64,000 bases of DNA. It comes from Bacillus sp. SB49 (GTDB taxonomy: Bacteria > Bacillota > Bacilli > Bacillales > Halobacillaceae). The number at the start of each line of letters is the position of its first letter. Within the stretch, counting starts at the first letter, position 1. The notes below the pieces were generated by a model. It was not told the DNA's origin. It was given only the letters and a program-made list of their open reading frames with translations, and searched no databases. Both the position numbers and the translations under genes were made by a program. Positions 16,751 through 25,481 of this stretch are shown here, in pieces. The DNA is taken from the NCBI RefSeq assembly GCF_000469135.2, contig NZ_CP048117.1:2827501-2891500 (forward strand). Reading direction: 5' to 3'.

Positions 16751-18115
16751 CTACTCGAGACTCTTACGATATTCCGCAGCTGCTTTTTCTGCTTCCTCCA
16801 CGAATTCTTCCGCAGTAATATTACCCAGCATGAGAGAGACCAGCGAATTACTTACAGGCGTTTCCAATTCAGAGCTCATCGGATGCGGTTTCTGATAGAT
16901 TTGAACCTGCTCCGGATCGTTGATCATCTCGTTCGCTTCAATAAGGAACGGCGGGACTTCCTCACTGGAAGAAAGGTCGACTCCCTGAAGGTTCATAATT
17001 GCACCGGTATGCTCAGAAAAGCTCTTCGCATATTCCTTCGTATACACGAACTCAACGAACGCTTTGGCAGCTTCCGGATTTTCGGCCTTCTCTGCGATCG
17101 CCAGTGGGCGAAGATCCGGTACGATCGCATATGGTTCACCCTCTGCCTGCATTGGAGATGGAATAAATCCGTATTCGAAATCTTCCGGTGTATCATTGGC
17201 CATTTCATTCGGCAGCCAGAAACCAACCGGGATAAATGCATTATCATGGAGAAGGAAGTTCATTTGGGACTGTGTATGATTGAGAGCACCAAATCCAGGA
17301 TCGATCAGCCCATCCTTCTGCATCTGCTCCACATTCTTCATCACTTCCAGCACCGGCTCACTCGTCCACGCACCTTCTTTACCTGTGATGACATCCGTCA
17401 ATAGTTCATCCCCACCGGCTGCACCGAATGCCGGGTAAAGGACACCACGAAGGAAATAATATGGATATTGGCCGGTTGTAACGAACGGTGCGATATCCTC
17501 TTCGTCCTTGATCGTCTTCATCGTTTCCATAAAGCCGGGGAAATCTTTCGGAACATCCCAGCCTTTTTCTTCAAACCAAGCATTGTCATACCACGTTCCC
17601 CATGTATCGAAGACTAATGGAAGGCTGTAAATATCGCCGTCATAGTCAGCCGGGTCGACGATAAAGCTTTCGTTCAGCTTGGAACCGTCTTCCAACTCTA
17701 TACCGCTCACCCATTCCGACAAATTCATCAACTGCCCGTCTTCCACCATTTGTGTTTCACTGGAACCGGCACCGTCAATATAAACGACATCAGGCGGATC
17801 GTCGGATACCCAGCGTGATCTCATTTCTTCGTTAATGTTCGGACCGGCATGTTCTGTAATGGTCACATCCGGATATTCTTCCTGAAAATCAGCAATCACT
17901 TCTTTCCACCACGAATCCCCGTAACCCCCGACAAAATACTGGATTTCCAGCTCACCGGAAATTTCTCCGGATGAACTTTCCTCTCCTGAACCATCTCCTG
18001 AGTCCTCCTCGCTCGACTCATCTGATCCTGCCCCCGGAGCACAACCAGCCAGCACCACGAATACAAACAGAATACCTATCATCCACCAAGATGAAACGTT
18101 CCGCCACTTGTTCAA
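16751..18115 (-). CDS. sugar ABC transporter substrate-binding lipoprotein
   Basis: A 454-residue family 1 solute-binding protein. The signal MNKWRNVSSWWMIGILFVFV leads to lipobox LAGC (Cys25), followed by a Glu/Asp/Ser/Gly linker. The mature part has the family features DPPDVVYIDGAG, LPLVFDTWGTWYDNAWFEEK and FIPVGFWLPNEMA; the last resembles NgcE-type N-acetylglucosamine or chitobiose binders, which would fit an amino-sugar substrate. The TTG start follows AAAGGGGGAGC. It lies 57 bases after murQ. Substrate identity (MurNAc, GlcNAc-MurNAc or GlcNAc) is inferred from the operon. Confidence 0.88.
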   Translation of the reverse strand: MNKWRNVSSWWMIGILFVFVVLAGCAPGAGSDESSEEDSGDGSGEESSSGEISGELEIQYFVGGYGDSWWKEVIADFQEEYPDVTITEHAGPNINEEMRSRWVSDDPPDVVYIDGAGSSETQMVEDGQLMNLSEWVSGIELEDGSKLNESFIVDPADYDGDIYSLPLVFDTWGTWYDNAWFEEKGWDVPKDFPGFMETMKTIKDEEDIAPFVTTGQYPYYFLRGVLYPAFGAAGGDELLTDVITGKEGAWTSEPVLEVMKNVEQMQKDGLIDPGFGALNHTQSQMNFLLHDNAFIPVGFWLPNEMANDTPEDFEYGFIPSPMQAEGEPYAIVPDLRPLAIAEKAENPEAAKAFVEFVYTKEYAKSFSEHTGAIMNLQGVDLSSSEEVPPFLIEANEMINDPEQVQIYQKPHPMSSELETPVSNSLVSLMLGNITAEEFVEEAEKAAAEYRKSLE

Positions 18116-18148
18116 AGCAAAGCTCCCCCTTTGTTTTGGTCATTTATT

Positions 18149-18165
18149 TGAAACCATTGAATGGT
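18149..18165. repeat. inverted repeat between murQ and the sugar-binding protein gene
   Basis: AAACCAT and ATGGTTT are perfect arms around TGA. No T run follows on either strand, so it is not a terminator. It could be a protein-binding site (for example for the RpiR regulator) or an mRNA hairpin. Confidence 0.4.
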
Positions 18166-18172
18166 TTGCAAA

Positions 18173-19078
18173 TCAACTGTTCGTTTCCAGCGCTTCCCTC
18201 AGCTGCCCCTCATGAGCCGCGAGCAATGTTTGTGCTTCTTCATAAGAAACAGACTTTAAAAGCATTAAAATAGCCGGTTTCACCTGCATATCCGCTTGTT
18301 CCAAAGCAGATTCCGCCTCTTCATACTTCGTCTTCGTGCTTTCCATCAAAATGCTTTTCGCGCGTTCACGGAGTTTATGGTTGCTTGCGTGGACGTCGAC
18401 CATCAAGTTCTCATAGACTTTGCCAAGTTTCACCATACTGACGGTACTGAGCATATTAAGCACCATTTTATGAGCGGATGCTGATTTCAACCGCGTCGAA
18501 CCAGTCAATACTTCCGGTCCGACGATGACTTCGATCGGACAATCCGCGAAGGTGCTGATTTCTGATGCTTCATTACAAGAAAGTGAAACCGTAAATGCAC
18601 CGATACGGCGGGCCTCCTTCAGAGCACCAATAGGATAAGGCGTCCTGCCGCTTGCTGTGATGCCGACAACCACGTCCATCGGGGAGACTTTCTTCTTCTG
18701 TAAATCCTCTTCTCCTTGTCGTTCATCGTCCTCAGAGTTTTCTTTCGCCTTAAGAAAAGCTTCCCCACCGCCTGCCATGACCGCCTGGACCATATCGTAG
18801 TCCACTTGAAATGTCGGTGGACATTCAGAAGCATCCAAAACGCCAAGGCGGCCGCTTGTACCTGCCCCTACATAAAAAAGACGTCCCCCACGCTTCAAGG
18901 CTTCCGCAATCCGATCTACTGCTTTCGTTATCTGTGGCAGCACCTGCCTTACAGCGGATGCCACTTTCTGATCTTCATCATTCATCACCGTAAGGATTTC
19001 TGCGGTTGTCATACGATCGAGTTCTCTTGTTCGCTCATTTCTCTGTTCCGTCGTCAAAGATGCCAAGGAATCTGTCAT
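18173..19078 (-). CDS. murQ: N-acetylmuramic acid 6-phosphate etherase
   Basis: A 301-residue SIS-domain lyase. It cleaves the lactyl ether of MurNAc-6-phosphate, giving GlcNAc-6-phosphate and D-lactate in the cytosol. The signature YVGAGTSGRLGVLDASECPP lies at residues 69-88, with Glu85 in the position of the catalytic acid. A second motif VGITASGRTPYPIGAL and the GPEVLTGSTRLKSASAHK segment are also typical. The C-terminal helical part (EEAESALEQADMQVKPAILM) matches the family. The start overlaps the kinase stop by four bases. Length and all motifs are intact. Confidence 0.96.
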   Translation of the reverse strand: MTDSLASLTTEQRNERTRELDRMTTAEILTVMNDEDQKVASAVRQVLPQITKAVDRIAEALKRGGRLFYVGAGTSGRLGVLDASECPPTFQVDYDMVQAVMAGGGEAFLKAKENSEDDERQGEEDLQKKKVSPMDVVVGITASGRTPYPIGALKEARRIGAFTVSLSCNEASEISTFADCPIEVIVGPEVLTGSTRLKSASAHKMVLNMLSTVSMVKLGKVYENLMVDVHASNHKLRERAKSILMESTKTKYEEAESALEQADMQVKPAILMLLKSVSYEEAQTLLAAHEGQLREALETNS

Positions 19079-20046
19079 CTATTCTCCCCCTCCTTTATTA
19101 CCAAGGACGGTTGAGCCAGTAAAGCCGCCCCAAATTCCGGAGGCCCGTATGCTTCCACATGCCTGCCCCATCCTCGTTCCTCCATTTGTCTGATGAAGTA
19201 TTTCTTCAATACATGGGAATGAGTGAAAATTGATCCAGCCGTCACGACTGCCGGTATCGTGTTAAATCCTTTACGTCTTATAGAGTAGAGATGAAGCAGC
19301 AATTCCTCCGCAGCTGTATGCAAAATGCGTGTTGCCGTGCTGTCCCCCGTCTCCGAGGCTGCAATAACACATTCTGCAACACCGGCGATTGTCTGCTTTT
19401 CCATTCGAGTTCCCTCATGGATAAACCGGATCAGCTGTTCCGGTTTATCCAACTGCCACTTTTCCAGAAGCAGTTCTGTCAGAATGGTTTCCCCTCTTCG
19501 TCCATCTGCCGCCTTCGTCACTTCTGATAACGCTTTCAAAGATATGTAATATCCACTTCCTTCATCACCAAGGATATGCCCCCAGCCGCCGCACCGATGC
19601 AGCCTGTGGTCCGGAGCAATTCCGATGGCGCTTGAACCAGTCCCTGAAATGACAAGAATACCCGACTCCTCGTGCGGTGGTAGTGCACCTCTTAAAGCCG
19701 CATGACTGTCCGATCCGATAAACAAGTGGCAATTTTCAGAAAAAATTTGATTTGAAAATTTTTTTTGGGCTATTGCCTTCATTTGCTGCTTATCTTCTGC
19801 TCTTCCGACTCCCGCAAGACCGACTCCCACTCCTGCAACTTCCTTTGGATCAATGCTGAATTGCTCCATACCTTCCGAAATTAAAGACTGAATCCGGCCC
19901 CACGCCTTTTCAAAGCCAATGATATGTGGATTCGTTCCAGGTCCTACCACTACCATAGGATCCGGAGAGCTGGTTGTTTTCCCTGCTTCCATAAATAGAC
20001 ACGCCGTTTTCGTTCCTCCTCCGTCTATTCCAATTACATATTCCAT
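19075..20046 (-). CDS. murK: BadF/BadG-type ATPase, probable MurNAc/GlcNAc kinase
   Basis: A 323-residue ASKHA-fold kinase of the BadF/BadG/BcrA family. Phosphate-1 motif IGIDGGGTKT lies at residues 5-14; phosphate-2 ILVISGTGSSAIGIA near 130; GGWGHILGDEGSGYYI near 152-167; adenosine motif AVVTAGSIF near 275. Clostridial MurK of this family phosphorylates both MurNAc and GlcNAc at O-6. Being first in an operon with murQ makes that function likely here, and it would be needed because the importer is an ABC type that does not phosphorylate its sugar. The family also includes GlcNAc-only and glucosamine kinases. Confidence 0.85.
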   Translation of the reverse strand: MEYVIGIDGGGTKTACLFMEAGKTTSSPDPMVVVGPGTNPHIIGFEKAWGRIQSLISEGMEQFSIDPKEVAGVGVGLAGVGRAEDKQQMKAIAQKKFSNQIFSENCHLFIGSDSHAALRGALPPHEESGILVISGTGSSAIGIAPDHRLHRCGGWGHILGDEGSGYYISLKALSEVTKAADGRRGETILTELLLEKWQLDKPEQLIRFIHEGTRMEKQTIAGVAECVIAASETGDSTATRILHTAAEELLLHLYSIRRKGFNTIPAVVTAGSIFTHSHVLKKYFIRQMEERGWGRHVEAYGPPEFGAALLAQPSLVIKEGENR

Positions 20047-20076
20047 AGACGACCTCCAATGGGAATGATTGACTAT

Positions 20077-20105
20077 ATTATAGATTTATTGAATTTTTAT
20101 GTCAA
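20077..20105 (-). promoter_or_regulatory. consensus sigma-A promoter of the muramic-acid operon
   Basis: On the minus strand TTGACA (20100-20105) and TATAAT (20077-20082) are separated by exactly 17 bases. Both hexamers match consensus perfectly. The start site would be near 20070, about 24 bases before the murK ATG. Such a strong promoter needs tight repression, fitting an RpiR repressor. Confidence 0.88.
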
Positions 20106-20150
20106 TATACCTTTTTATATTCCGTTATTTTATTTCAAAAATAACAAAGC

Positions 20151-20180
20151 AAAAAGCCGGGGAACTCGAATTCCCCGGCT
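20151..20180 (-). terminator. terminator after the YkvI-like gene
   Basis: AGCCGGGGAA and TTCCCCGGCT form a 10-bp stem with a short loop, followed by TTTTTGC on the minus strand. It insulates the muramic-acid promoter from upstream transcription. Confidence 0.9.
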
Positions 20181-20189
20181 ACCCTGTTT

Positions 20190-21272
20190 CTATGCTGAAC
20201 GACGTTCTTGATTGTGCATCTCCTGCTTTAAACGAAACGGAGCCGTAATCAATGCCAGAATTAAAAATATTCCCATGTATCCGATTACCGGATAAAAGAT
20301 ACTGACAAGCTTTGTAAACCCTGCAAAGCTTAAGATAAATGCGGCTATGATGGAAACAGTAACGAACTTACGGTGGGCAGGTGTGCCGACCGTCGTAAAC
20401 CTTGCGGAAAGGGAGAAGAACATACTCACTGCGGTATTGAATACCATCCCGAATAGAATAATGGAATATAGGATTCCGAGGGCAGGAGAGAGATCGTCCA
20501 CCATCTTCAGCATCGGCATATCATACGTGCCCACGACCTCTATTTGAGCGAACATAGCTAGATGACTCAATACGATCATCAGACCGAGGACCAGTCCACC
20601 TACAAGACCGCCAAGAGAAGAAATGCGCTCATCGTCTTCATTTCCTCCCATCAATAGAGACATGGAAGCTCCTAATGCCAAGTTCAAAGATACATAATTA
20701 ATGGAGGACATGAACCAATTGGAAACGGCCGATGGCTGCTCCTGAGCAACCGAGTTCCACTCGGAGAACGTCCCGTCCATGGTGATTAAGCTGTATATCG
20801 ATACACCGACCACCGAAACGACCAGGAATGGGGTGACGCTGCCGATGATCCGAATGACTTTCTCTACATTTAACATAACCGTCGCCAGAACGATAACACT
20901 CATAAGAATGACGCCGAATAACGGGGAAAGACCGAACTGCTGACTAGGTATCGATCCAGCACCAGCAATCATGACGACTCCGATACCGAACAAAGTGAAA
21001 ATGATAACGTAATCAACGACGACCCCTAAGTATTTTCCGCTTACGCGGTAGATCGCTTCTTTATGAGATTTTGCCTTTAAGCGTGTCCCTATTTTTGTAA
21101 GCATCATTCCAAGGTAAGCAAAGAGCGCGGTTGAAATGACCGCTCCTATCGTACCGATCGTACCAAAACTCGTGAAATATTGAAGAATTTCCTGACCGGA
21201 AGCAAATCCTGCTCCCACAATGATTCCAATGAATGCACTAGCAATTTTCAATACCCTAATCAAAACATACAT
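20190..21272 (-). CDS. YkvI-like integral membrane protein, putative transporter
   Basis: A 360-residue protein with about ten hydrophobic segments and no soluble domain. The N-terminus IASAFIGIIVGAGFASGQEI is typical of YkvI-type proteins and of LeuT-fold transporters in which helix 1 is broken by GAGFASG. The substrate is unknown. The start could be the ATG at 21272 or a TTG at 21263, since GGGAGG lies directly before the ATG and nine bases before the TTG. It stands alone between the divergent adeR gene and its own terminator. Confidence 0.72.
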   Translation of the reverse strand: MYVLIRVLKIASAFIGIIVGAGFASGQEILQYFTSFGTIGTIGAVISTALFAYLGMMLTKIGTRLKAKSHKEAIYRVSGKYLGVVVDYVIIFTLFGIGVVMIAGAGSIPSQQFGLSPLFGVILMSVIVLATVMLNVEKVIRIIGSVTPFLVVSVVGVSIYSLITMDGTFSEWNSVAQEQPSAVSNWFMSSINYVSLNLALGASMSLLMGGNEDDERISSLGGLVGGLVLGLMIVLSHLAMFAQIEVVGTYDMPMLKMVDDLSPALGILYSIILFGMVFNTAVSMFFSLSARFTTVGTPAHRKFVTVSIIAAFILSFAGFTKLVSIFYPVIGYMGIFLILALITAPFRLKQEMHNQERRSA

Positions 21273-21502
21273 CCTCCCAACTCTGTCTTCACCTGGTGAT
21301 TCAACAAAATGTAAAGGCTTTCAAACCGGTTGAACTACCTCAGCTTATCATGAATGCGTTTTCTTATGTTTGTCATTTTAAACAAACCATAACATATATG
21401 TTCGTTTATTTACACAAATAAATCAAGTGTAAAAATGCGGATGTCTGTTCTGAGAAAGCATGATAAAATAGAACTAACCATTGTTATAGAAGGAGAACGG
21501 CT

Positions 21503-22753
21503 ATGAAACATTCGACACGTCAGCACCACCCCTATAAAGATATGTTGGATTCTCCAGAGGGGATGGCGGATCAAATTGCCGACAATCTTGGCTGTCCCGT
21601 GACTATCGAAGATGCAAACCATCACATTGTTTCCTACAGCAAGCATGAGTCCAACGTCGACGATGCGCGAACGGCTACGATTATGCGGCGTAAAGTTCCA
21701 GAGCATGTTGTCAACGGGCTTTGGAAACACGGAATCATGTCCCAGCTGTTCGAAAGCGGCGAACCTATTATTGTCGACAGTATAGACTCTATTGGGCTAG
21801 GTAATCGACTGGCTGTGTCTGTTCGCAACAACAAGGAAATCCTTGGTTTCATTTGGGCACAGACAGATAAGGTCACCGTAACGACGGATCATTTGTCCAC
21901 TATTCGCGAAGCAGCTCAAATGGTAGCCCAGCACCTCCAGCGCCAGCAGGCGAAGAAGCAGAAATCCGAAGAAAACGAAAAAGAATTCTTCTGGCAGTTA
22001 TTGACCGGAGCCGCCACCAATTCAGAGGATATTCATAAACAGGCAAAGCGGTTTGGCCTTCATTTGTACGGTCAGCTTTGTGTTGCGGTCTTTGAATTTA
22101 CAGAAGACACGAGCCAGTCCGTCGAGCGTCATGCCTATTATTTATCGGAGACACTGCAGCAGACAAAGATTATCAGCCGTATATTTGATGACCGCCAGCT
22201 CATCCTGCTTGTGAGAACCGACAACTTAGAAGATGCGAACAAAATGAGCCAGGCCTTCATTCGTGAATTCACACAAAAGATGAAGGAAAGGCTTGGATTT
22301 GAAGATTTAAAAGGTGCTTTCGGACTGGTCTATGATAATCCACAGTCTATTAAGGACAGTTATAAACAAGCGTTGAAGGTATTGGAGCTGAAAGAGCAGT
22401 TTCCTGTGAAACTCGCTGAGGTCGATAACTATCAGGATCTCGGTATTTATCAATTCATTAACGAACTCGCCTCCTTACAGAAGCGGGAAAACTATAAAAA
22501 TGATTCCTTGATGAGATTGAAGGCTTACGACGAACAAAACCGTTCTTCCCTATTGGAAACATTAAAGGTCTTTCTCGAGATGAACAGCAATGTTCACAAA
22601 GCCGCTTCCCACATGCACATACACACAAACACGCTGAATTACCGCTTGAAACGGATCCGGGAAATTGGCCATATCGATTTTAAGGATACCAACCAGAAGA
22701 CGATGCTTTATTTAGATTTGTTGATACAGGAAAGCGAAAGAGAGGATTTGTGA
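21503..22753 (+). CDS. adeR: PucR/CdaR-family activator, AdeR type, of alanine dehydrogenase
   Basis: A 416-residue regulator. The N-terminal part (about 15-140: [40 protein letters not shown]) is a GAF-like sensor, the middle a GGDEF-like CdaR domain, and the C-terminus the PucR HTH (about 345-410: [34 protein letters not shown]). In B. subtilis AdeR activates ald; here ald starts 106 bases downstream on the same strand. AGAAGGAGAACGGCT precedes the ATG. The last codons lie within the terminator hairpin. Confidence 0.88.
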   Translation: MKHSTRQHHPYKDMLDSPEGMADQIADNLGCPVTIEDANHHIVSYSKHESNVDDARTATIMRRKVPEHVVNGLWKHGIMSQLFESGEPIIVDSIDSIGLGNRLAVSVRNNKEILGFIWAQTDKVTVTTDHLSTIREAAQMVAQHLQRQQAKKQKSEENEKEFFWQLLTGAATNSEDIHKQAKRFGLHLYGQLCVAVFEFTEDTSQSVERHAYYLSETLQQTKIISRIFDDRQLILLVRTDNLEDANKMSQAFIREFTQKMKERLGFEDLKGAFGLVYDNPQSIKDSYKQALKVLELKEQFPVKLAEVDNYQDLGIYQFINELASLQKRENYKNDSLMRLKAYDEQNRSSLLETLKVFLEMNSNVHKAASHMHIHTNTLNYRLKRIREIGHIDFKDTNQKTMLYLDLLIQESEREDL

Positions 22754-22782
22754 TTTTTCACAAATCCTCTCTTTCATTTTTT
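22736..22782 (+). terminator. terminator overlapping the adeR 3' end
   Basis: GAAAGAGAGGATTTGTG (22736-22752) and CACAAATCCTCTCTTTC (22759-22775) form a perfect 17-bp stem with a 6-base loop, followed by ATTTTTTC. The 5' arm encodes the last residues of adeR. Confidence 0.92.
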
Positions 22783-22859
22783 CACTTTCCCCTAAACAAA
22801 AAAATAGTCAGACGAGATATACTTTTCTTACATTCGATTACGAAAGGTGGACCTATCCC

Positions 22860-23990
22860 ATGATTATCGGTATTCCAAAAGAAATTAAAAACAACGAGAA
22901 CCGCGTAGCCATCACTCCATCCGGTGTTATTCACCTGCTGAAAGCCGGGCACAAAGTGTTGATCGAGACAGAAGCTGGACTTGGCAGCAACTTCACGGAC
23001 GAAGAATATATTGCATCCGGAGCAACCATTATTGAAAGCGCTTCATCCGTTTGGGAGCAGGCCGAGATGGTAATGAAGGTGAAAGAACCACTACCTGCAG
23101 AATATGGATATTTCCGCAAAGGGTTGATCCTTTTCACCTACCTTCACCTCGCTGCTGAGCCGGGCTTAACAAAAGCATTGGTGGATAACGAAGTGACAGC
23201 AATCGCTTATGAAACGGTAAGTGCAGATAATAAGCTTCCATTGCTTACTCCAATGAGTGAAGTAGCCGGACGTATGGCTACACAAGTAGGCGCACAGTAC
23301 TTAGAAAAATCTTTCGGCGGTAAAGGAATTCTATTGAGTGGGGTGCCGGGTGTATCCCGCGGGAATGTCGTGATCATCGGAGGCGGTATCGTCGGAACAA
23401 ACGCGGCGAAAATCGCAGTCGGTCTCGGTGCACACGTAACCATTCTTGATTTAAACCCTACTCGTCTCCGTGAATTGGATGATCAGTTCGGGGGAGATGT
23501 CCAGACGTTAATGTCGAATCCTTTCAATATCGCGGAATCAGTTAAAAATGCGGATCTAGTAATTGGCGCGGTTTTGATTCCTGGAGCGAAAGCACCGAAA
23601 CTCGTAACCGAGGACATGGTGAAGGAAATGAAAGCAGGCTCTGTTATCGTTGACGTCGCCATCGACCAGGGTGGTAACTTTGAAACAGTCGATCATATCA
23701 CGACACATGATGAGCCAATCTATGAGAAACATGGCGTCCTCCATTATGCTGTCGCAAACATCCCTGGAGCTGTTCCACGTACGTCCACCATCGCCCTTAC
23801 AAACGTGACGATTCCTTATGCGGTCCAAATCGCATCGAAGGGTGTCGTGAAAGCAGTAGAAGAAAATACAGCCATCGAGCACGGCTTAAATACAGCGAAC
23901 GGCCACTTGACTTATGAAGCAGTAGCAAACGATCTCGGTTATGAATATAAACCGGCTCGTGAAGCCATTCGTCAAACCATAGAAGCCTGA
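22860..23990 (+). CDS. ald: alanine dehydrogenase
   Basis: A 376-residue NAD-dependent L-alanine dehydrogenase, interconverting L-alanine with pyruvate and ammonium. Known active-site residues are in register: Lys75 in MKVKEP and His96 in YLHLAAE. The nucleotide-binding fold follows with [17 protein letters not shown] near 170-186. The N-terminus [17 protein letters not shown] is almost invariant in the family. AGGTGG precedes the ATG. The promoter region has TATACT but no good -35, consistent with activation by AdeR. Ald supports growth on alanine and, in bacilli, sporulation. Confidence 0.98.
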   Translation: MIIGIPKEIKNNENRVAITPSGVIHLLKAGHKVLIETEAGLGSNFTDEEYIASGATIIESASSVWEQAEMVMKVKEPLPAEYGYFRKGLILFTYLHLAAEPGLTKALVDNEVTAIAYETVSADNKLPLLTPMSEVAGRMATQVGAQYLEKSFGGKGILLSGVPGVSRGNVVIIGGGIVGTNAAKIAVGLGAHVTILDLNPTRLRELDDQFGGDVQTLMSNPFNIAESVKNADLVIGAVLIPGAKAPKLVTEDMVKEMKAGSVIVDVAIDQGGNFETVDHITTHDEPIYEKHGVLHYAVANIPGAVPRTSTIALTNVTIPYAVQIASKGVVKAVEENTAIEHGLNTANGHLTYEAVANDLGYEYKPAREAIRQTIEA

Positions 23991-23993
23991 CAC

Positions 23994-24023
23994 AAAAGCC
24001 CCGTTCTTCCCGACGGGGCTTTT
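23994..24023 (+). terminator. terminator after ald, bidirectional
   Basis: AGCCCCGT and ACGGGGCT pair around an eight-base loop, flanked by AAAA and TTTT, serving ald and the convergent acetyltransferase gene. Confidence 0.88.
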
Positions 24024-24027
24024 CCAT

Positions 24028-24576
24028 TCAGTATATATATGTCTCCGATTGTCTGCTCCGCCACTCAGATTCCAGCATACTCATCTCCCATAAGCTCCAA
24101 TATTCCTCTCCCACTTTTTGTTTGTCTCTATGTAACCCTTCCTTAATGAATCCTGCCTTCTCATAACAGGAGATGGCTGCTTTGTTGAAGTCAAAGACCC
24201 CTAAGCTGACCCGGTGTAATTCCAGTTCATCGAAGGCGACAGCAAGAACTCTGTCGATCATTTGACCGGCATAGCCTTTCCCTCTGGATGATTCTTCACC
24301 AATTAATACTTTCCCGATCCGTGCCGACTTATTATGATGATCGATCCTCCCAAGAGAAATATGTCCGATGACCCGCTCATTCTCCATGTCCACCGCTTTA
24401 AAGATGAGCACTTCTGAACCCTTTTTGTTCGATCCCCTCCTATAAACTTCAAGCTGCTCTCGATCTAAAGGATAGTCGAAAGTCGGACCCGCCCACTGCA
24501 TCAGAAACTCCGGAGATTTCACCCACTGGATAAGCTGAGTGAAATCTTCCTTTCTAAAATCATGTAATGTAATCAC
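24028..24576 (-). CDS. GNAT-family N-acetyltransferase (RimJ/RimL type)
   Basis: A 182-residue acetyltransferase. Motif A, which binds acetyl-CoA, reads IGKVLIGEESSRGKGYAGQM near residues 92-111, and motif B LHRVSLGVFDFNKAAISCYE with EKAGF near 130-158. RimJ/RimL-like members acetylate protein N-termini, antibiotics or small amines, so the substrate is not assignable. The start is GTG with AAGGAT upstream. It is a single gene between two terminators. Confidence 0.85.
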   Translation of the reverse strand: MITLHDFRKEDFTQLIQWVKSPEFLMQWAGPTFDYPLDREQLEVYRRGSNKKGSEVLIFKAVDMENERVIGHISLGRIDHHNKSARIGKVLIGEESSRGKGYAGQMIDRVLAVAFDELELHRVSLGVFDFNKAAISCYEKAGFIKEGLHRDKQKVGEEYWSLWEMSMLESEWRSRQSETYIY

Positions 24577-24627
24577 CTGGCATCCTTCCCTTCTTTTACC
24601 TACTACTATAATAATAAAGAAAAGGAT

Positions 24628-24663
24628 AAAAAAACGTCCGAAGAATAAACTTTCGGACGTTTT
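24628..24663 (-). terminator. terminator after the atypical SDR gene
   Basis: AACGTCCGAA and TTCGGACGTT form a 10-bp stem, followed by seven T residues on the minus strand. Confidence 0.9.
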
Positions 24664-24669
24664 CCGTAT

Positions 24670-25461
24670 TCAATAGGCTTTCACTAAACCGCCATCGACG
24701 ACCAGGGCCTGCCCTGTCATGTACGTATTGGCAAACGAGCCGATAAAGGCAACAGATGCCGCGAATTCCTCCGGTGTCCCGTATCTCTGCAGAGGAATGG
24801 CTCCCTCTGCCTTTCGTTTCAACTCTTCCACAGACACGCCTGATTCATCCGCCCGCTTCTGATCTAATTGCTCGACGCGTTCTGTCGCAATCCTGCCAGG
24901 GCCGACGGTGTTGATCAATATATTATCCGGTGCAAGCTCTTGGGAGAGGCTTTTTGACAGGCCTACGATACCGGCACGAAATGTGTTGGACAGAATGAGA
25001 TGATCGAGAGACTGCTTGATGGAGGAAGAAGCAATATTGACGATGCGTCCACCGCCCTCTTTCCTCATCGAAGGGAGTACTGCACGAATGGCTCTCGTGA
25101 AACTCAATAAATTCAATTCGAAGGCCTGCTGCCAATCTTCATCATGGAAATCATCGAACGTTCCTGCCGGCGGACCGCCGGCATTGTTAATTAACACATC
25201 CACTTTCCCGTTCAGCTCCACTGTTCTTTCCATCAAACTACGAATATCTTCCGGTTTGGTGACATCACAAACATGGTAATGGACGTGCTCATTTCCTGTT
25301 GCTTCTTTCAGTCCCTCTACGGTCCTTTTCAATTCTTTTTCCTGTCTGCTGGAAATCACTACGTGCGCACCTTCCTGTGCATAAACAGTTGCTACAGCCT
25401 TCCCTAATCCTTTGCTCGCAGCCAAAACAACGACAGATTTCCCTTCCAAATTCAAATCCAT
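24670..25461 (-). CDS. atypical short-chain dehydrogenase/reductase family protein
   Basis: A 263-residue Rossmann-fold protein of the SDR family. The cofactor loop reads LAASKGLGKAVA rather than the classical TGxxxGxG. The NNAG motif is kept (INNAGGPPAG), as is the active-site Ser region (NIASSSIKQ). The catalytic YxxxK is absent: the aligned stretch is ILSNTFRAGIVGLSKSL, with Ser and Arg where Tyr and Lys should be. The C-terminal VDGGLVKAY ending is typical. The protein may still bind NAD(P) but use another mechanism or have lost reductase activity. The start at 25461 has AGGAG ten bases upstream. The TRAP operon ends 20 bases upstream of it, so it may be co-transcribed. Confidence 0.83.
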   Translation of the reverse strand: MDLNLEGKSVVVLAASKGLGKAVATVYAQEGAHVVISSRQEKELKRTVEGLKEATGNEHVHYHVCDVTKPEDIRSLMERTVELNGKVDVLINNAGGPPAGTFDDFHDEDWQQAFELNLLSFTRAIRAVLPSMRKEGGGRIVNIASSSIKQSLDHLILSNTFRAGIVGLSKSLSQELAPDNILINTVGPGRIATERVEQLDQKRADESGVSVEELKRKAEGAIPLQRYGTPEEFAASVAFIGSFANTYMTGQALVVDGGLVKAY

Positions 25462-25481
25462 CTTCCCCATTCTCCTTTCTA

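Noticed and set aside
21310-21323. A cre-like sequence upstream of the YkvI-like gene
   Set aside because: TGTAAAGGCTTTCA has the right outer bases but lacks the central CG that CcpA needs, so I did not list it.
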